Below the pieces are notes generated by a model that had not been told where the DNA came from, did not search any database, and saw nothing but the letters and a program-made list of their open reading frames with translations. Positions 47,629 through 59,365 of a stretch of 64,000 nt of DNA are shown one piece after another. The position numbers were made by a program, and so were the translations under genes. The first letter of the stretch is position 1, and the number at the start of each line of letters is the position of its first letter. This DNA comes from Clarkia xantiana subsp. parviflora (Eukaryota; Streptophyta; Magnoliopsida; Myrtales; Onagraceae): contig JAPTYO010000004.1 in assembly GCA_036873135.1 (NCBI GenBank), positions 34,877,105-34,941,104 of the forward strand, written 5' to 3'.

Positions 47629-47645
47629 CCCACAGACGGCGCCAA
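47629..47645 (-). promoter_or_regulatory. Primer-binding site of element B
   Basis: Reads TTGGCGCCGTCTGTGGG on the - strand, one base from the LTR boundary at 47647. It fixes the element's direction. Confidence 0.8.
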
Positions 47646-47646
47646 G

Positions 47647-48779
47647 TGTTAGGTTATAAAGTCTAGGTCAACGGGTCGTCAATCTAGAATTTATCTCCCA
47701 CTAATGAAATGTCGGGTTCACTGTTCCTAGGACTAGTCATTCTGATACATGCCCTTCTGCTCCCTTGGGGTAGTCGTTCTGATATATGTCATTCTCTTCT
47801 CTCCTTCTGACCTCCTTTCCTTCTCTCCTTCTGATCTCCTTTCCTTCTCTCCTTCTGACCTCCTTTCCTTCTCTCCTTCTGACCTCCTTTCCTTCTCTCC
47901 TTCTGACCTCCTGAGGCTTGTCCTACTGCTCTATGCTCCTCTGCTTCCTTGGCTCTCTTCTCCTTGCTACCCTGCAAGAGGGGCAATACCAGGCACAGAG
48001 GGGGGGGGTGCCTGATGAACCCTCTCCGATGCCTAAGTCAGTACGGTTTTAGAGAGATAAAGCTAGAGAGATGTCAGAGCAAAATTGTGCAAAATGGCCA
48101 AGATCCTCAAATGAGTTGTGAAGGTGGGGTATTTATAGGCAACGGTGTCATTAAGGTGGCTTAATGACATCGTTAACCTTTAAACACAATTAATTAACCT
48201 TCAAACGTATAATTAAGACTTTAGGATTCGGAGGAGGTAGGCGGAGTGGACCGAGCATGGGCGTCTGAAGATGGTGTCGGGACCCTTGGGAGGGAGGAAT
48301 CCGACCCCCAAGGGTAGGGGTTGGGTGAGGGCACCCAACCCCTCCTAGGGAGGGTGGGGTTGGCCAACCCCATCCCTCCTAGGAGGGATCGGGTTGGCTG
48401 ACCCGATCTCCCCTAGGGGAGATCGGGTTGGCCAACCCGATCTCTCCTAGGAGAGATCGGGTTGGCTGACCCGATCTCTCCTAGGAGAGATCGGGTTGGC
48501 CAACCCGATCTCTCCTAGGAGAGATCGGGTTGGCCAACCCGATCTCCCCTAGGGGAGATCGGGTCGGCTGACCCGATCTCCCCTAGGGGAGGTCGGGTGT
48601 GGCCACCCAACCTCACCTAGGTGAGTTCGCCTCTTTCGGACGGGCGCCCCGGCCCCGTCCGAGCCGTCGATGTTCTCGCGGAGTGTCCGGGTTGAAGTTT
48701 CGATTTGCAATCATAAATGGGACGATAAAAATACAACGGTTTGGAAGTCAACGGGTTCAAATTGGGCGTATATCCATCA
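47647..48779 (-). repeat. Element B LTR (5' in element sense)
   Basis: Copy of the 38652 LTR with one fewer G in the G-run near 48000-48008. The TATA box on the - strand is at 48130-48137, and the palindrome array at about 48315-48627. Confidence 0.93.
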
Positions 48780-51700
48780 TGTGGAATTCATACGCGTCCC
48801 GAACCAAGCCGTATATTCGTTTACGGTGAGGTTTAAACCGGTCGGTGGTAACCAAGGGGCATCCCCTATTGAGATCGGTCATGTCCGGGGATGGGAAAAT
48901 ATCAAGAGACCATCGAGAGTCTCGTGAAGATTCAATGTGCTGATAAATGAACATTTGAGATGTCAAGCAAAGAAAACATTATTGTTGGTGCCTTCCATCA
49001 GAGGTCCAGGGGCATTTACTTTCCGGCGGGTGATCATATACAAGTTGTGATTTCTAGAAGGAGCAGGAAAATCAGGACATGCAGCAGGTCCAGTCGCATA
49101 GCGAGCACATTTCCCACTAGAAAAAAACTCCAACACCCAGGTAAGAGAAGTTGTGATCAATTTTATCCTCGAAGTTTAATTATTTTTTTTCCTTACCCAT
49201 TTTGTAGTTCAGATAATCATGAAGAGCACATCTCGTGCACGGCCCTTTGCTCGCCAACCATTCGTGTCGGCTGCCGAATTTATCTCGCACAATATTTGTG
49301 CCCCACCCAATGCGGACTACTCCACGTCATCCATGTGTGTTCATTGGCCAGGTCATTCATCCTGCATGCGACGAGCCTAACCCGGTAGGTGCTAGCCATA
49401 GGGCATCCCCAGACGAGATTGAGCGATAACCGGGGCACTTGAGAAGCCGAGATTAAAAATCACTGTCTACGTCATCCATTGGTTGTAGGGTTCATCCAGG
49501 GCATCGACACTGTCAATCAACTGAGTCCTTCTCTAGAAGATGTTTTGAATTAGAAATTTCATATTTGCCACTAGGGGGCATGTACATAATTGTTGTTGAT
49601 TATTTTCGCTAAATTTTCGTTTTCAAAAAAAAAAAAAAAAAAAGCAAGGAAAAAGGCAAAAATAAAAAGAAAGCAAAAGCAAAAAAGCAAAAAAACTTTT
49701 TTTTTTTTTAGGGTCACAGCCGCCCTTTAATTGGCTACCGATAAAAATAAAGAGAGTGCTCTTGCATATTTTGTGAGAGCAGTGAAGAAATAAAAGGGTC
49801 ACAGTTGTCCCTAAATCGACTACACATAAAAAAGGTCTCAGTCGTCCCTAAAACGACTACAAAGAAAGGGCCACAGCCACCCTTCAAATGGCTACAGATA
49901 AAGAGCGCTCCTGCAACATCAAAAGCGGAAAATAGGTGAAAGGGCCACAGCCACCCTCTAAACGGCTACAAATAAAAGAGTGATCCCGCGAACCCCGTGA
50001 AGGCGGGAGAATAAAAAGGGCCACAGCCACCCTTAAAAATGGCTACACAAAAAGAGTGATCCCGCGAACCCGGAGAGGGCGAGAAAATAAAAGAAAGGGT
50101 CACAGTCGTCCCTCAAACGGCTACACTCAAAGGAGCGATCCCGGAACATCGATGGCGGATATTAAGTGAAAGGGCCACAACCACCCTCAAAATGGTTACA
50201 TACAAAGAGTGTTTCCCGGATCAGAGACGAGGAATAAGGGTCACAGCCACCTTCCAAATGGCTACAATCAAAAGAGCTCCCGCAACATTGAAAACGGTGA
50301 GAAAAAAGGTCACAGTCACCCTCCAAAGGGCTACAAATACTCCCGCATCGAGGCGGAAAATAAAGTACGGGTCACAACCACCGTTTAATCGGCTACTAAA
50401 TAAAGAGTGCTTCCGCTAGGTTGAAAACCCGAAAGGGCGACCTAGGCAAAATCAGGAAATGAGAGGCATGGTTGCAAGTTCAGGAATTGCAATCATGGAA
50501 AAAGGAGAGAAAATAAAAAGCTGAGGGGCACGATTGGAAATCTCTCAATCGGCCATGGCAAAAGGAGAGGAAAAGAGAAACTCTAAAAAAAAAAAGAGAT
50601 AAGAAGAATAAAGAAAAAAGAAAAAAGAGAAAAAAAAATCCCGCTAGGTTGTCGCACAATGCACAATTTAGGCAAAAATTAGGGACAAACACTCATGCGC
50701 AAGCGTATTTTCTACGACACAGCATCTTCCAAAACGGCAAGCGGGACGGTTACAGTCTGTTCTCGCGAGTCACCATTCAAGGGCGAGTAGGACTGTTACA
50801 GTCTGTTCCTATAAGTCACAACCGAAAATCGGGATCTGAAGTTTTCCAGCTTCCTGAGAGTCAACCCCGACGAACGAAGCCTTAGTATTCAGCCTTCGCA
50901 AGTCACGCCACTAGAGGCACTTCTCCAACGGACGCTACTAGAGGCTCTTCTCCGACATACGCCGCTAGAGGCATCGCCAAAGGTTCTCCGGTACGGTCTG
51001 ACGTAGAGGTCTTCCGCCACCAGAGATATCACCAGAGGTTTTCCGGTACGGTCTGACGTAGAGGTCTTCCGTTACCACTTGCCACTAGAGGCATCACCAA
51101 AGGTTCTCTGATACGGTCTGACGTAGAGGTCTTTCACCACCAGAGATATCACCAGAGGTTTTCCGGTACGGTCTGACGTAGAGGTTTTTCCGTTACCACT
51201 CGCCACTAGAAGCGTCACCAGAGGTTGTTGGTACTGTCTGACGTAGATGTCTTCTGTTACCAATCATCACCAAATGTTTTACTTTATTGCACGCCACTGG
51301 AGGCTTTTCCTTGTCGCTCGCCACTGGAGGCAACGTCGATTAAGGTTTTACTTTACTGCATGCCACTGGAGGCTTTACTTTTCTGCACTACCAATGGAGG
51401 CACCGCCAACAGGGGCACCGCCGACGGAGGTTCTATTTTCTGCACTACCAATGGAGGCACCGCCAACAGGGGCACCGCCGACGGAGGTTCTATTTTCTGC
51501 ACTACTAATGGAGGCACCGCCAACAGGGGCACCGCCGACAGAGGTTCTATTTTCCGCACGCCAACGGAGGCACCGCCAACAGGGGCACCGCCGACCGAGG
51601 CTTTTCTGCGATACCAATGGAGGCACTATCAACAGGGGCACCGCCGACAAAAGTTTAACTTTTTCGCATCGTTAATAAAGCCAAAGGCCACCTTGGAGAC

Positions 51701-53950
51701 TTGAAGACCCGGAAGAAGATATACTTCCTAGCCAAAATTAGTGTTTACTCGTCTTTGAACAAACCCCCTCGAATGCATTCTATGGGAGTCCGTCCAAAGA
51801 GGGGCAAGCAATAAAACCTAATTTTGGTACGCGCAACACGTATATAACACGTTCAAAAATGTTATGTGTAAAACGTTTAAAAAAAGGAAATATTTAAACA
51901 TAGAAGGTCACAGGGTTGCTAAAAATAGGTTTAGCTTAAATTAGGATAAAATATATGCATTAAATATCATGTAATATTCAGAAAAATATATATTATATAT
52001 TTATGACAATTTTCATAAATATATATATGTAATTTTCGGAATAAATAATGGGTATATTTAGAAAAATGTATGTTCCTAATATTGGAACCTAATTTAGCTA
52101 TAAAAGGACCCCTTGTCCATGTAAAAAAACATCACATCAATAATAATACATCAGTTCTTAAAAACCATGCAGTTTTGTCTCCTAGTGAATAAAAGTTTTT
52201 TTTTCCCTTTCTCTTTCTTCCTCTCGCTGATGAAGGCTCCCCACCGGCGCCGGAGTTTCGACCCACAGCACTCCGCCCCGCTCGTCGCCCTGCCTGGCTG
52301 TCCGCCGTCCCTACTCGACCTCCCATCGCTGCTGCTCCGATCCTACCCGTCCCCTCCGTGCATCAGGTCTGTTTTTTTTCATTTTTTTTATTGTTATTAT
52401 TTAATAATTTGTTTTTTGTTTAAATTTTCTGTTTATTCTTTATTATTATTATATTATGTTGGCTAGGTAATTAAAATGTAAATATAATTAGATAACATGT
52501 TTTTGTGAATATATGTGTATGATATGTAAATACTAAATTGTATCATGTTTGGAGCATGCTTAGTTTTGTTTATATTGTATTTCAATTAGGAGAATTAGAT
52601 GCTTAATAGTTTTTTTTAAGTTTATATTTATTGTTAATAATAGTTTTTGCGTAAAAATTAGTTTAGTTCTTTTTCATAACGCTAGATTAGTTTGACGTAA
52701 CGAATGTTTAAATTTTAAAAAGTGGCAATTAAGCGAATTGAGTACCGAATGGGCGAGGTTAAAAATTATATTTTTAATTCGTAATAGAACCCCCGAACTC
52801 GGCTTTCTGATCGTAGACCGATTTTATACATAGGTGTTTAATTCGTTATTCGCTTAGGTAATTTAGGATTCTAGTTAGCCTTAATTAACTAGTGGCGACT
52901 CTTTTCAAAATTGCACGTTTTCAAACGTAATTCGTCATAGGTCAGATTTTAGGTCCGACAATAGTCTTATAATATTTGTGTAATTAATTAATTAGACTAA
53001 TATAATGCTAAAAATGGAATTTAATAAAAAGGTTTAACGTTGTCTTCAATTGAGCAAATTTAAGTTGAATGTTATATTAGTTTAAGTTTAACGTTATTAC
53101 TTATATGTACTTAGTAAGTCATTGGGTATGTTAATTGCATGTGCAGCTCCGTTTCTCCTCATTTTTTGGCCTGAGGAAATCTCATGATTTTCGCATTGCA
53201 GATCAAATAATCAAAATGTCAAAGAAACAAAGGCAATACAACTAAAAAGTCAAGGATCCCTGTAAGTTGCTTATGTGTTGAATTTATTGTACTCTTCATG
53301 CTTTTCTGTGCGTTGTTTGATATGCTGTTTCACTTTCTTGATGATAGAATAAAAGCCAGAGAACATTTAATAGTGTGGCTCAAGATAAATCCACCCGGTT
53401 GCGGAGGTTTATGAACTCAAGAGCCTTTTGTCAGACAGGTTTGTGGTTATAACTGCTGAGTTTTTGCTGATGGTAGATAGTAGTTTTCTTATGTGGCTAT
53501 TACCTTACGGTCGTCTCCTTAACCTTCACGCTTGGCTTTCAGGGAGCTCTTGCACAAAGAAGATCACATTTTCAAGGAAACCACTTTTCTTTGGCGAATG
53601 AGGTTGCAAGGAAGGCTGAAGTTGCTCCTTTTCGTGGAAGATTTGTATATAGATATAGTTTTTAATTAAAACGTATTAAATATCAAATTATTATTTTTTG
53701 TTTCTCAAAATCCTTTTGAATAAATATATTTCATTTACGTATAATGTTTTTCTTATATTTTTTTGTACACTTTTGTTTATTTTATTTATGAATCATTCTA
53801 ACATTTTCTCACATGTGCATCGCGGTTTCAACATCCTATTATATATAGACATGCAATTGTACTATAACATATTCATTGTTATAATTTTGACATTTTATCT
53901 TATTAGCTATTAGTATCTTACCTGCGCGTTGCGCGGGTAATGAGCCCTAG

Positions 53951-54095
53951 TTAATACAGATATATGTGCACCAATTACACCTACATCAAATAGAGGTAAA
54001 AATATATTTTGTATGTTTTATTGATGATTTCTCACATATGACTCCAGTGTATATTTTGGCAACAAAGTCATATGCTTTAGGAGTAGGATTGAGCA
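53951..54095 (+). pseudogene. Copia integrase relic, right part (unit 3)
   Basis: Resumes the integrase ('NTDICAPITPTSNRG') directly after the Helitron CTAG, as at 28621. Confidence 0.85.
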
Positions 54096-56259
54096 TAAAA
54101 ACCAATTCAAACGAACCAAATTGTATTTGAACCGAACTGATTTGTTTAGAGCCAATTCTACTAAACTTGTTCAATAACCAAATCGGTTAATCAATTCTTA
54201 CATTGTTCATTTCGGAATTGACATAAAAATAACCAAATTAGTAGTTAACCGAATTGAATTAATTTTAATTTTGGAAATAATAATGATTGAATTTCATAAA
54301 TATTTATTCTAATGTTTAAACAATATATATATATATATATATATATTTAAGATAATTTTTTAAGTCAACTTATATCTTATAAAAGTCTAAAATATTTTTC
54401 AATTATCTTCTTGAACCTTATTTTCATATTCGCATTTGTGGATTCTTCATTGTCTTCCATCGTCGACTTTCAAATTAATAGTTAAAAAAAAATTCAGTTT
54501 AGCTTAATTGGTTATAAATCAGTTCGTTACCAAATAAGTTATTTAAAATTTAAATAGTGCAGTTCAAGATTGAGATGAAAATCGAATTGAATTGTTTTTT
54601 TAAGTGCAGTTCATTTCAACACTAGTACATGAATGACGCGAACTATGCTCATCCATATTTATGAGTCTTTAATGCTTTCAAAAATGAAATAAAAAACCAA
54701 ACTTGAAAGAAAATGCTTAAGAAATATGAACTAAGCCTTTAATATAATTCTTAAAAAAAACATATTTTAAATTTATTATTATTCCAAATTTACATTTAAC
54801 TTTTACTCATTTATTTTAGTTTTCCTATTCTTTTATATATTTAATCTAATCTAAAAAAAGGAAAACACCTTTTTATGAATTTCTAAATGGCATGTGAATT
54901 TTATGAGTTTAAAAATAATAATTGAAGTATCAACTATTTGTTATTGCTCGATTCACCTAGTTAGACAGCTCATTCTGACCCGAGCCCATATCAGACATGG
55001 TCACCTTGTTTAGGAGATCATGTCTTAGATGTGCACGAGCCTGTTCGAGCTTATGGCTCACCCTAGCCAATAAAAAATCGTTCGTGATTCAACTGGTCGA
55101 GCTTGGGGCGCCATAACCCGGACATGTATACATGGTTTCCTATACAAGGTGGCCATTTTTGGTCCGAATTTGGGCCAAGACGAGTCCTCTAACTAGATGA
55201 ATTGAGTCACGGATGACTGATAAGTTGCACTTCAGATAGTCGACACTCCAAATATATATAATAAATAAATAAAAGCCTAGACTCCTAAAAGTTACATACC
55301 GATAATCGAGACTCCTAAAATATTATATTTCCTCTAAACTAATATAATTCTACTTGATTAAATTAAATAATGATACATGACGAAACCATTAAATTTGTGG
55401 TTTCAAATCAATTCTAAAGGTCCTAACCCTAAAATGTGTATCACGCGTGCTGCATTTCTGAACTTTAAAGCACCCAAAAAGTCTACACAAATAAATAATA
55501 TTATGTCATGTATTTATATTTGTTTCATTTTATTTACTATATAAAATTATATAATTTTAAATATCGTAATAAAAAATATTAACTTTTTGTGTACGGTACT
55601 CAAATGTAGAAATATTTTGTTTTCATATAAAAGGTTTACAATGATATCATAATATCTAATTTAGATAAATTATTATAATATATTAATAATAAAATGTAAA
55701 TTTTCAATAATGAATTTTTATGTGATGCGTGAATTCGTTTCATGATATAAAATATGCTTTATACCAACAGACGGGTTATATTTTTGTTTTCCTTTTGTCA
55801 AATAGGTGTACTTAAACTTAAAGTTACTTTGTACTTATTGATCCTTTTGGAAATGATTTAGTTAAATATTAAACAAAGAAAACGATTAAAGTTTAGAGAT
55901 ATTTAAAAGAGAAAACTCAATGATTTTTTTTTTGGTAAGAAAAATCAAAATTAATAAATTCTGTACGAACTACATGTACTTTTTAAAAAAAAATAAACCA
56001 GGCGCTCCAGAAGCCTTGAGTCCTACGAATTTGTACTAACCGTAATTACAACGCTAAATTAAAAAATAAACGTTACTAGATTAGGACTATATTTTAATAT
56101 ATATTAGGATATATATCCTAAATTAGGAAACAAATGACTTTATATATATATAATATAATATAGCAGTCGTAGTGGTAGTTACTACTTTCACTTTCTTTAC
56201 TAGAAGATAGATTTCAGAGCTGACTGATAATCTATCTCCGTCTCTCTCAAGTCTCAATT
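54096..56259. other. AT-rich flank upstream of gene copy 4, no gene
   Basis: Nearly identical to 28766-30928. TATA tract of copy 4 at 56140-56161. No coding sequence. Confidence 0.6.
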
Positions 56260-57297
56260 ATGGAGTTGGCGACTCCTCCACTCCGCCGCAATTTTGGTTC
56301 GACTGTGACTGTTCTTGCCGTCGATTCCGACATCGAGCATCTCCTGAACTTGAGTAAGTTGCTTCGCTTCTTCAACTACCAGGTCGCCACTTGCCAAACA
56401 GCCACCGGTGCTCTGTCGCTGCTCCGAAAGCGGACGAACCAGTTCCAGATTCTTCTCGCCGACGTCGCCTTGCCGGACAATGATGGTTTCGATTTGCTAA
56501 CTGTGGCGACAGCAGAATTCCCGGCCCTGCAAGTCATTCTCTTCTCCGACGCCGGCTACGAAACAGCGGCTGTCCAAGCCCTAAAATTAGGTGCCTGTGC
56601 TTTCTACACCAAACCCATTCCTTCGGACGTAGTGGAACATGTCTGGCAACACGTTTTCAGGAGAAAGGTCGAATCTTTGCCACCGCCGCCATTGCCGATT
56701 GTTTCACCAGCGCCCAAGAGGAGAAGAGACGATGATGTGAATTCGAGCGTGATTATTCAGGGGACTGAAGGGATCAAGAGATTAAAGAAGGCGGGTGCAG
56801 AATCGAGGAGGAAACCTAGGTTGGTTTGGTCGCCGGCGCTCCACAGCAAGTTCCTGGCCGCCGTTGAGTTAATCGGCGCCGACAATCTTACTTCTGGAAA
56901 AATCCTCAAAGCAATGGAACAGATGGGAGGAGTGGGGGTGAGTCTCAGTGAACCTCAAGTCTCGAGTTACCTGCAGCGGTATCGTAAGAATCTTCTTTTG
57001 GAGAAGAATAATTCATTATCTGCGGCGGCAGAATCATCGGAACCCTCCTCCTACCAAGAGACATCATCTCCATCTACTGCTCCTGCTCCTGCTATTGATG
57101 AACCCTACTTGTCTGATCAACAACTATCTGCCATCACTTCTTCACCGGATTATACTACTTCCCCGGAAACATCATCGTACGTGGAATCAGGAGGAGTTGT
57201 GGAATCAGAAGGAGAATATTTTGACTGGTGCTTGAATAATCTTGACTTATCTTTTCTTGAAAAACAGCTAGAAACTATTAATAATCTATCTGCTTAA
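56260..57297 (+). CDS. Receiver-GARP response regulator, copy 4
   Basis: Fourth copy with the identical 345-residue product. The promoter block, TATA tract and 3' UTR match copies 2 and 3. With copy 3 it is one of two copies retaining the complete upstream flank without an insertion: copy 1 has a Helitron about 370 bp before its ATG, and copy 2 a MULE junction about 625 bp before. If copies differ in expression, 3 and 4 are the best candidates for the unmodified pattern. Confidence 0.93.
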   Translation: MELATPPLRRNFGSTVTVLAVDSDIEHLLNLSKLLRFFNYQVATCQTATGALSLLRKRTNQFQILLADVALPDNDGFDLLTVATAEFPALQVILFSDAGYETAAVQALKLGACAFYTKPIPSDVVEHVWQHVFRRKVESLPPPPLPIVSPAPKRRRDDDVNSSVIIQGTEGIKRLKKAGAESRRKPRLVWSPALHSKFLAAVELIGADNLTSGKILKAMEQMGGVGVSLSEPQVSSYLQRYRKNLLLEKNNSLSAAAESSEPSSYQETSSPSTAPAPAIDEPYLSDQQLSAITSSPDYTTSPETSSYVESGGVVESEGEYFDWCLNNLDLSFLEKQLETINNLSA

Positions 57298-57719
57298 TTG
57301 CAATTAAATTAGCAGATGCACTTCTAGCTAGCCTGATTCATTGATTGTTTCTAGTATGTATGTATGTATAGAGTAGTAATTCTTTCCACTTTGTCTTTTG
57401 TAACAAGGCAACATTCTTAATGAATAATAATATTTGGTTATTGATTTTCTTCAAATTCTGTCTCTGTCTACAATTTCCTTTCCTGCCTACTATCATATAC
57501 CCTTCCATGCATGTACTTACAGATGGTCAACTTATGTATGTACAGCAATAGAAGATTTACATAAACAAAAACAACCACATCAATAAAGTTAATCTACTTC
57601 AATACTGTTTGTTTCGTAATTTTTTTTGTTTTTTATCTGAGTTCTTCGAGCTTATCAATTCTGATTGATACCTACTTCAGTTTAAGAGTTTCTGAGTAAA
57701 TTTAAATGATCAAAAGCCA

Positions 57720-59365
57720 AATTCATGGTATCAAATCCTAAGGTTTTAGAAGTCGCAACTTTTGGAGAATTCTACGGAACGATTGAGAACAATGAAAGTT
57801 TTTTATAATCCTCAACTATGAAGGATACTATGACTACTGAAGTACAATCATGGAGAATATCCTTCGTGCTAAGGAATATAGGGAAGTGATCGAAGATGGA
57901 GTTAGAAACTCAGAAGCATCAAATTACAAGACAAAAAAGTTGGTTGACATGAAGACGAAAAACCTTATATTTTAAGCAATTGACAAGGCAACACTTTTGA
58001 CACTTCTTTACAAAACAAAAAACGTCAAAAGAAATTTTGTTATCTATGAAAAAGAAAGGATTATGATTTGATCGAGTTCAAATGAGCAATTGCAAATACT
58101 GAGAAGGGGTTTTGAATTGTTGCGAATGTGTGAAGGATAAAATGTGATGAACTATTGTATGAGAAATGTCTACAACAAGATGATGATCAAATGATGGTTA
58201 TTGGCTGATAAGAAAATGGTGGTGAAGATTTTAAGTCCCTCAGTCACAAATTCGATTTTGTGGTATGTGTTATTGAGTAGTCAAAACACATTGATACTTT
58301 GCCTTTAGATGAGAATCAAAGTTCGCTAAATTATTCATGAGCACAAGCTGAATCGAAATTCATACAGTGAGGAGAAAGACTTGAAGGTAACTGGTCTGTG
58401 TAAGAGGGAGAGTCTCATTTCTTGAAAAAGGAAAAGTAGGCTCAGGAAGAGTCATTCCAAATTAAAAAAAACCATGAAAAATTTGAAGGCAAAAAACGTG
58501 TGAGAGGGAGCAGCAGCTCTTATTAAATAGCAATAGATCATGATGAAAGAGGAATAAGTAATCAAAGATATATATAGGAAAAACACAAGTTGAGTGGTTT
58601 AGGTGTCACAAATTGGACACCACAAGTGCGAGTGTTGGGCCAGATTACCCGAAGAGAAATATGAGCATTCGAATTTTTGTAACTTCAAATGATAAGGCGG
58701 TTCTCTTAATGGTAATCAATGAAGAGGAGCCAACTCAAAAATTTAAGTACATATATTACATTGATTCAGGTTTAGTAATCACATGACAGGCTGTAGAGAA
58801 GCTTTCAGTTCATTGGATGAAAGATATAAGATTAGTAACCTATAATGTTTGTGAATAACTCAGGAGTTCCAATAATGAAAAATGTGTTTTGAAATTAAAG
58901 ACATCAGAAGGCACAACTGAGGTAATTTATGATGTCTTGTATGTGCCTCAATTAGCTGCTAGTTTGATTAGTGTGTTAGTTGCTAGTTTGATGAGTGTTA
59001 GTCAACTACAAGAGAATGACTATTTGATTGTGATTATGTTGGTGCTTTCAATGTGTACAATAAAAAGTACTGGCCATATTTTTTTCTACAAAAATGACAT
59101 CATATAGATTCTTTCCTTTTATTTTAGATATTGTGCATGAGTGTCTAGTCATAATAGAAGGAAGTTGTAAAAGTCAGAATGATGAGGGTTGGTTATAGAA
59201 TATGAGAGTGGATTATTTAAGCTTCAGATATCTAAATATGGTGGATAAGATTACTTGATACTAAGAATAATGATGAGATATGCGAAACATGTACATTTGA
59301 GAAACAAACAAAATACTCATTCCCAAAAGGACCAACATGGATGCTCACTGAGATACTGCAACTAA
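57720..59365 (+). pseudogene. Copia relic, left part (unit 4)
   Basis: As in units 2 and 3, with one extra lesion: a single-base loss near 59034 ('gattatgttgg' for 'gattgatgttgg') shifts the frame after 'QLQENDYLIV'. Ends at the Helitron junction 59365/59366. Confidence 0.85.

Larger units (their letters stand above)
38652..48779 (-). mobile_element. LTR element B, young, 10.1 kb, minus orientation
   Basis: Ends are TGTTAGG...ATCCATCA, flanked by the 5 bp duplication TGTGG (38647-38651 and 48780-48784). Units 2 and 4 carry the empty site near 23450 and 63980. The LTRs (1134 and 1133 bp) appear to differ only by a G-run of 10 against 9. Orientation is minus: the primer-binding site 'TTGGCGCCGTCTGTGGG' reads leftward from 47645 to 47629, the purine tract 'GACTCGGGGGCATG' abuts the low-coordinate LTR, and TATAAATA reads on the - strand in each LTR. 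The primer site resembles Tat-lineage Gypsy elements (recollection). There is only a broken gag and no RT or integrase, so it is non-autonomous. Confidence 0.92.
35397..52960 (+). mobile_element. LTR element A split by element B (unit 3)
   Basis: 5' LTR 35397-36545 (TATA box 35687-35694), primer-binding site from about 36549, 3' LTR 51811-52960, and ATAGT duplications on both sides. Without element B it is 7431 bp, the same as unit 2. The insertion falls in the non-coding mid-region, in 'ccatatgtggaattc'. Confidence 0.9.
34036..53950 (+). mobile_element. Helitron with nested elements A and B (unit 3)
   Basis: Same termini as the unit 2 copy: 'TATATATATATATAAATTT' at the left and the hairpin plus CTAG ending at 53950, between A and T of the Copia integrase. 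Three insertion levels are stacked inside the Copia relic here: Helitron, then element A (35397-52960), then element B (38652-48779). Confidence 0.88.
30303..55634 (+). repeat. Tandem unit 3 of the array (25.3 kb, including the 10.1 kb element B)
   Basis: Same content and order as unit 2. Subtracting element B and its duplicated 5 bp (10133 bp in all) leaves 15199 bp, the same length as unit 2. Differences from unit 2 are scattered single bases and homopolymer lengths. Confidence 0.92.

Noticed and set aside
47629..47646. Plus-strand orientation for element B
   Set aside because: The primer-binding site, purine tract and TATA box all read on the - strand, and the gag-like frames are also on that strand.
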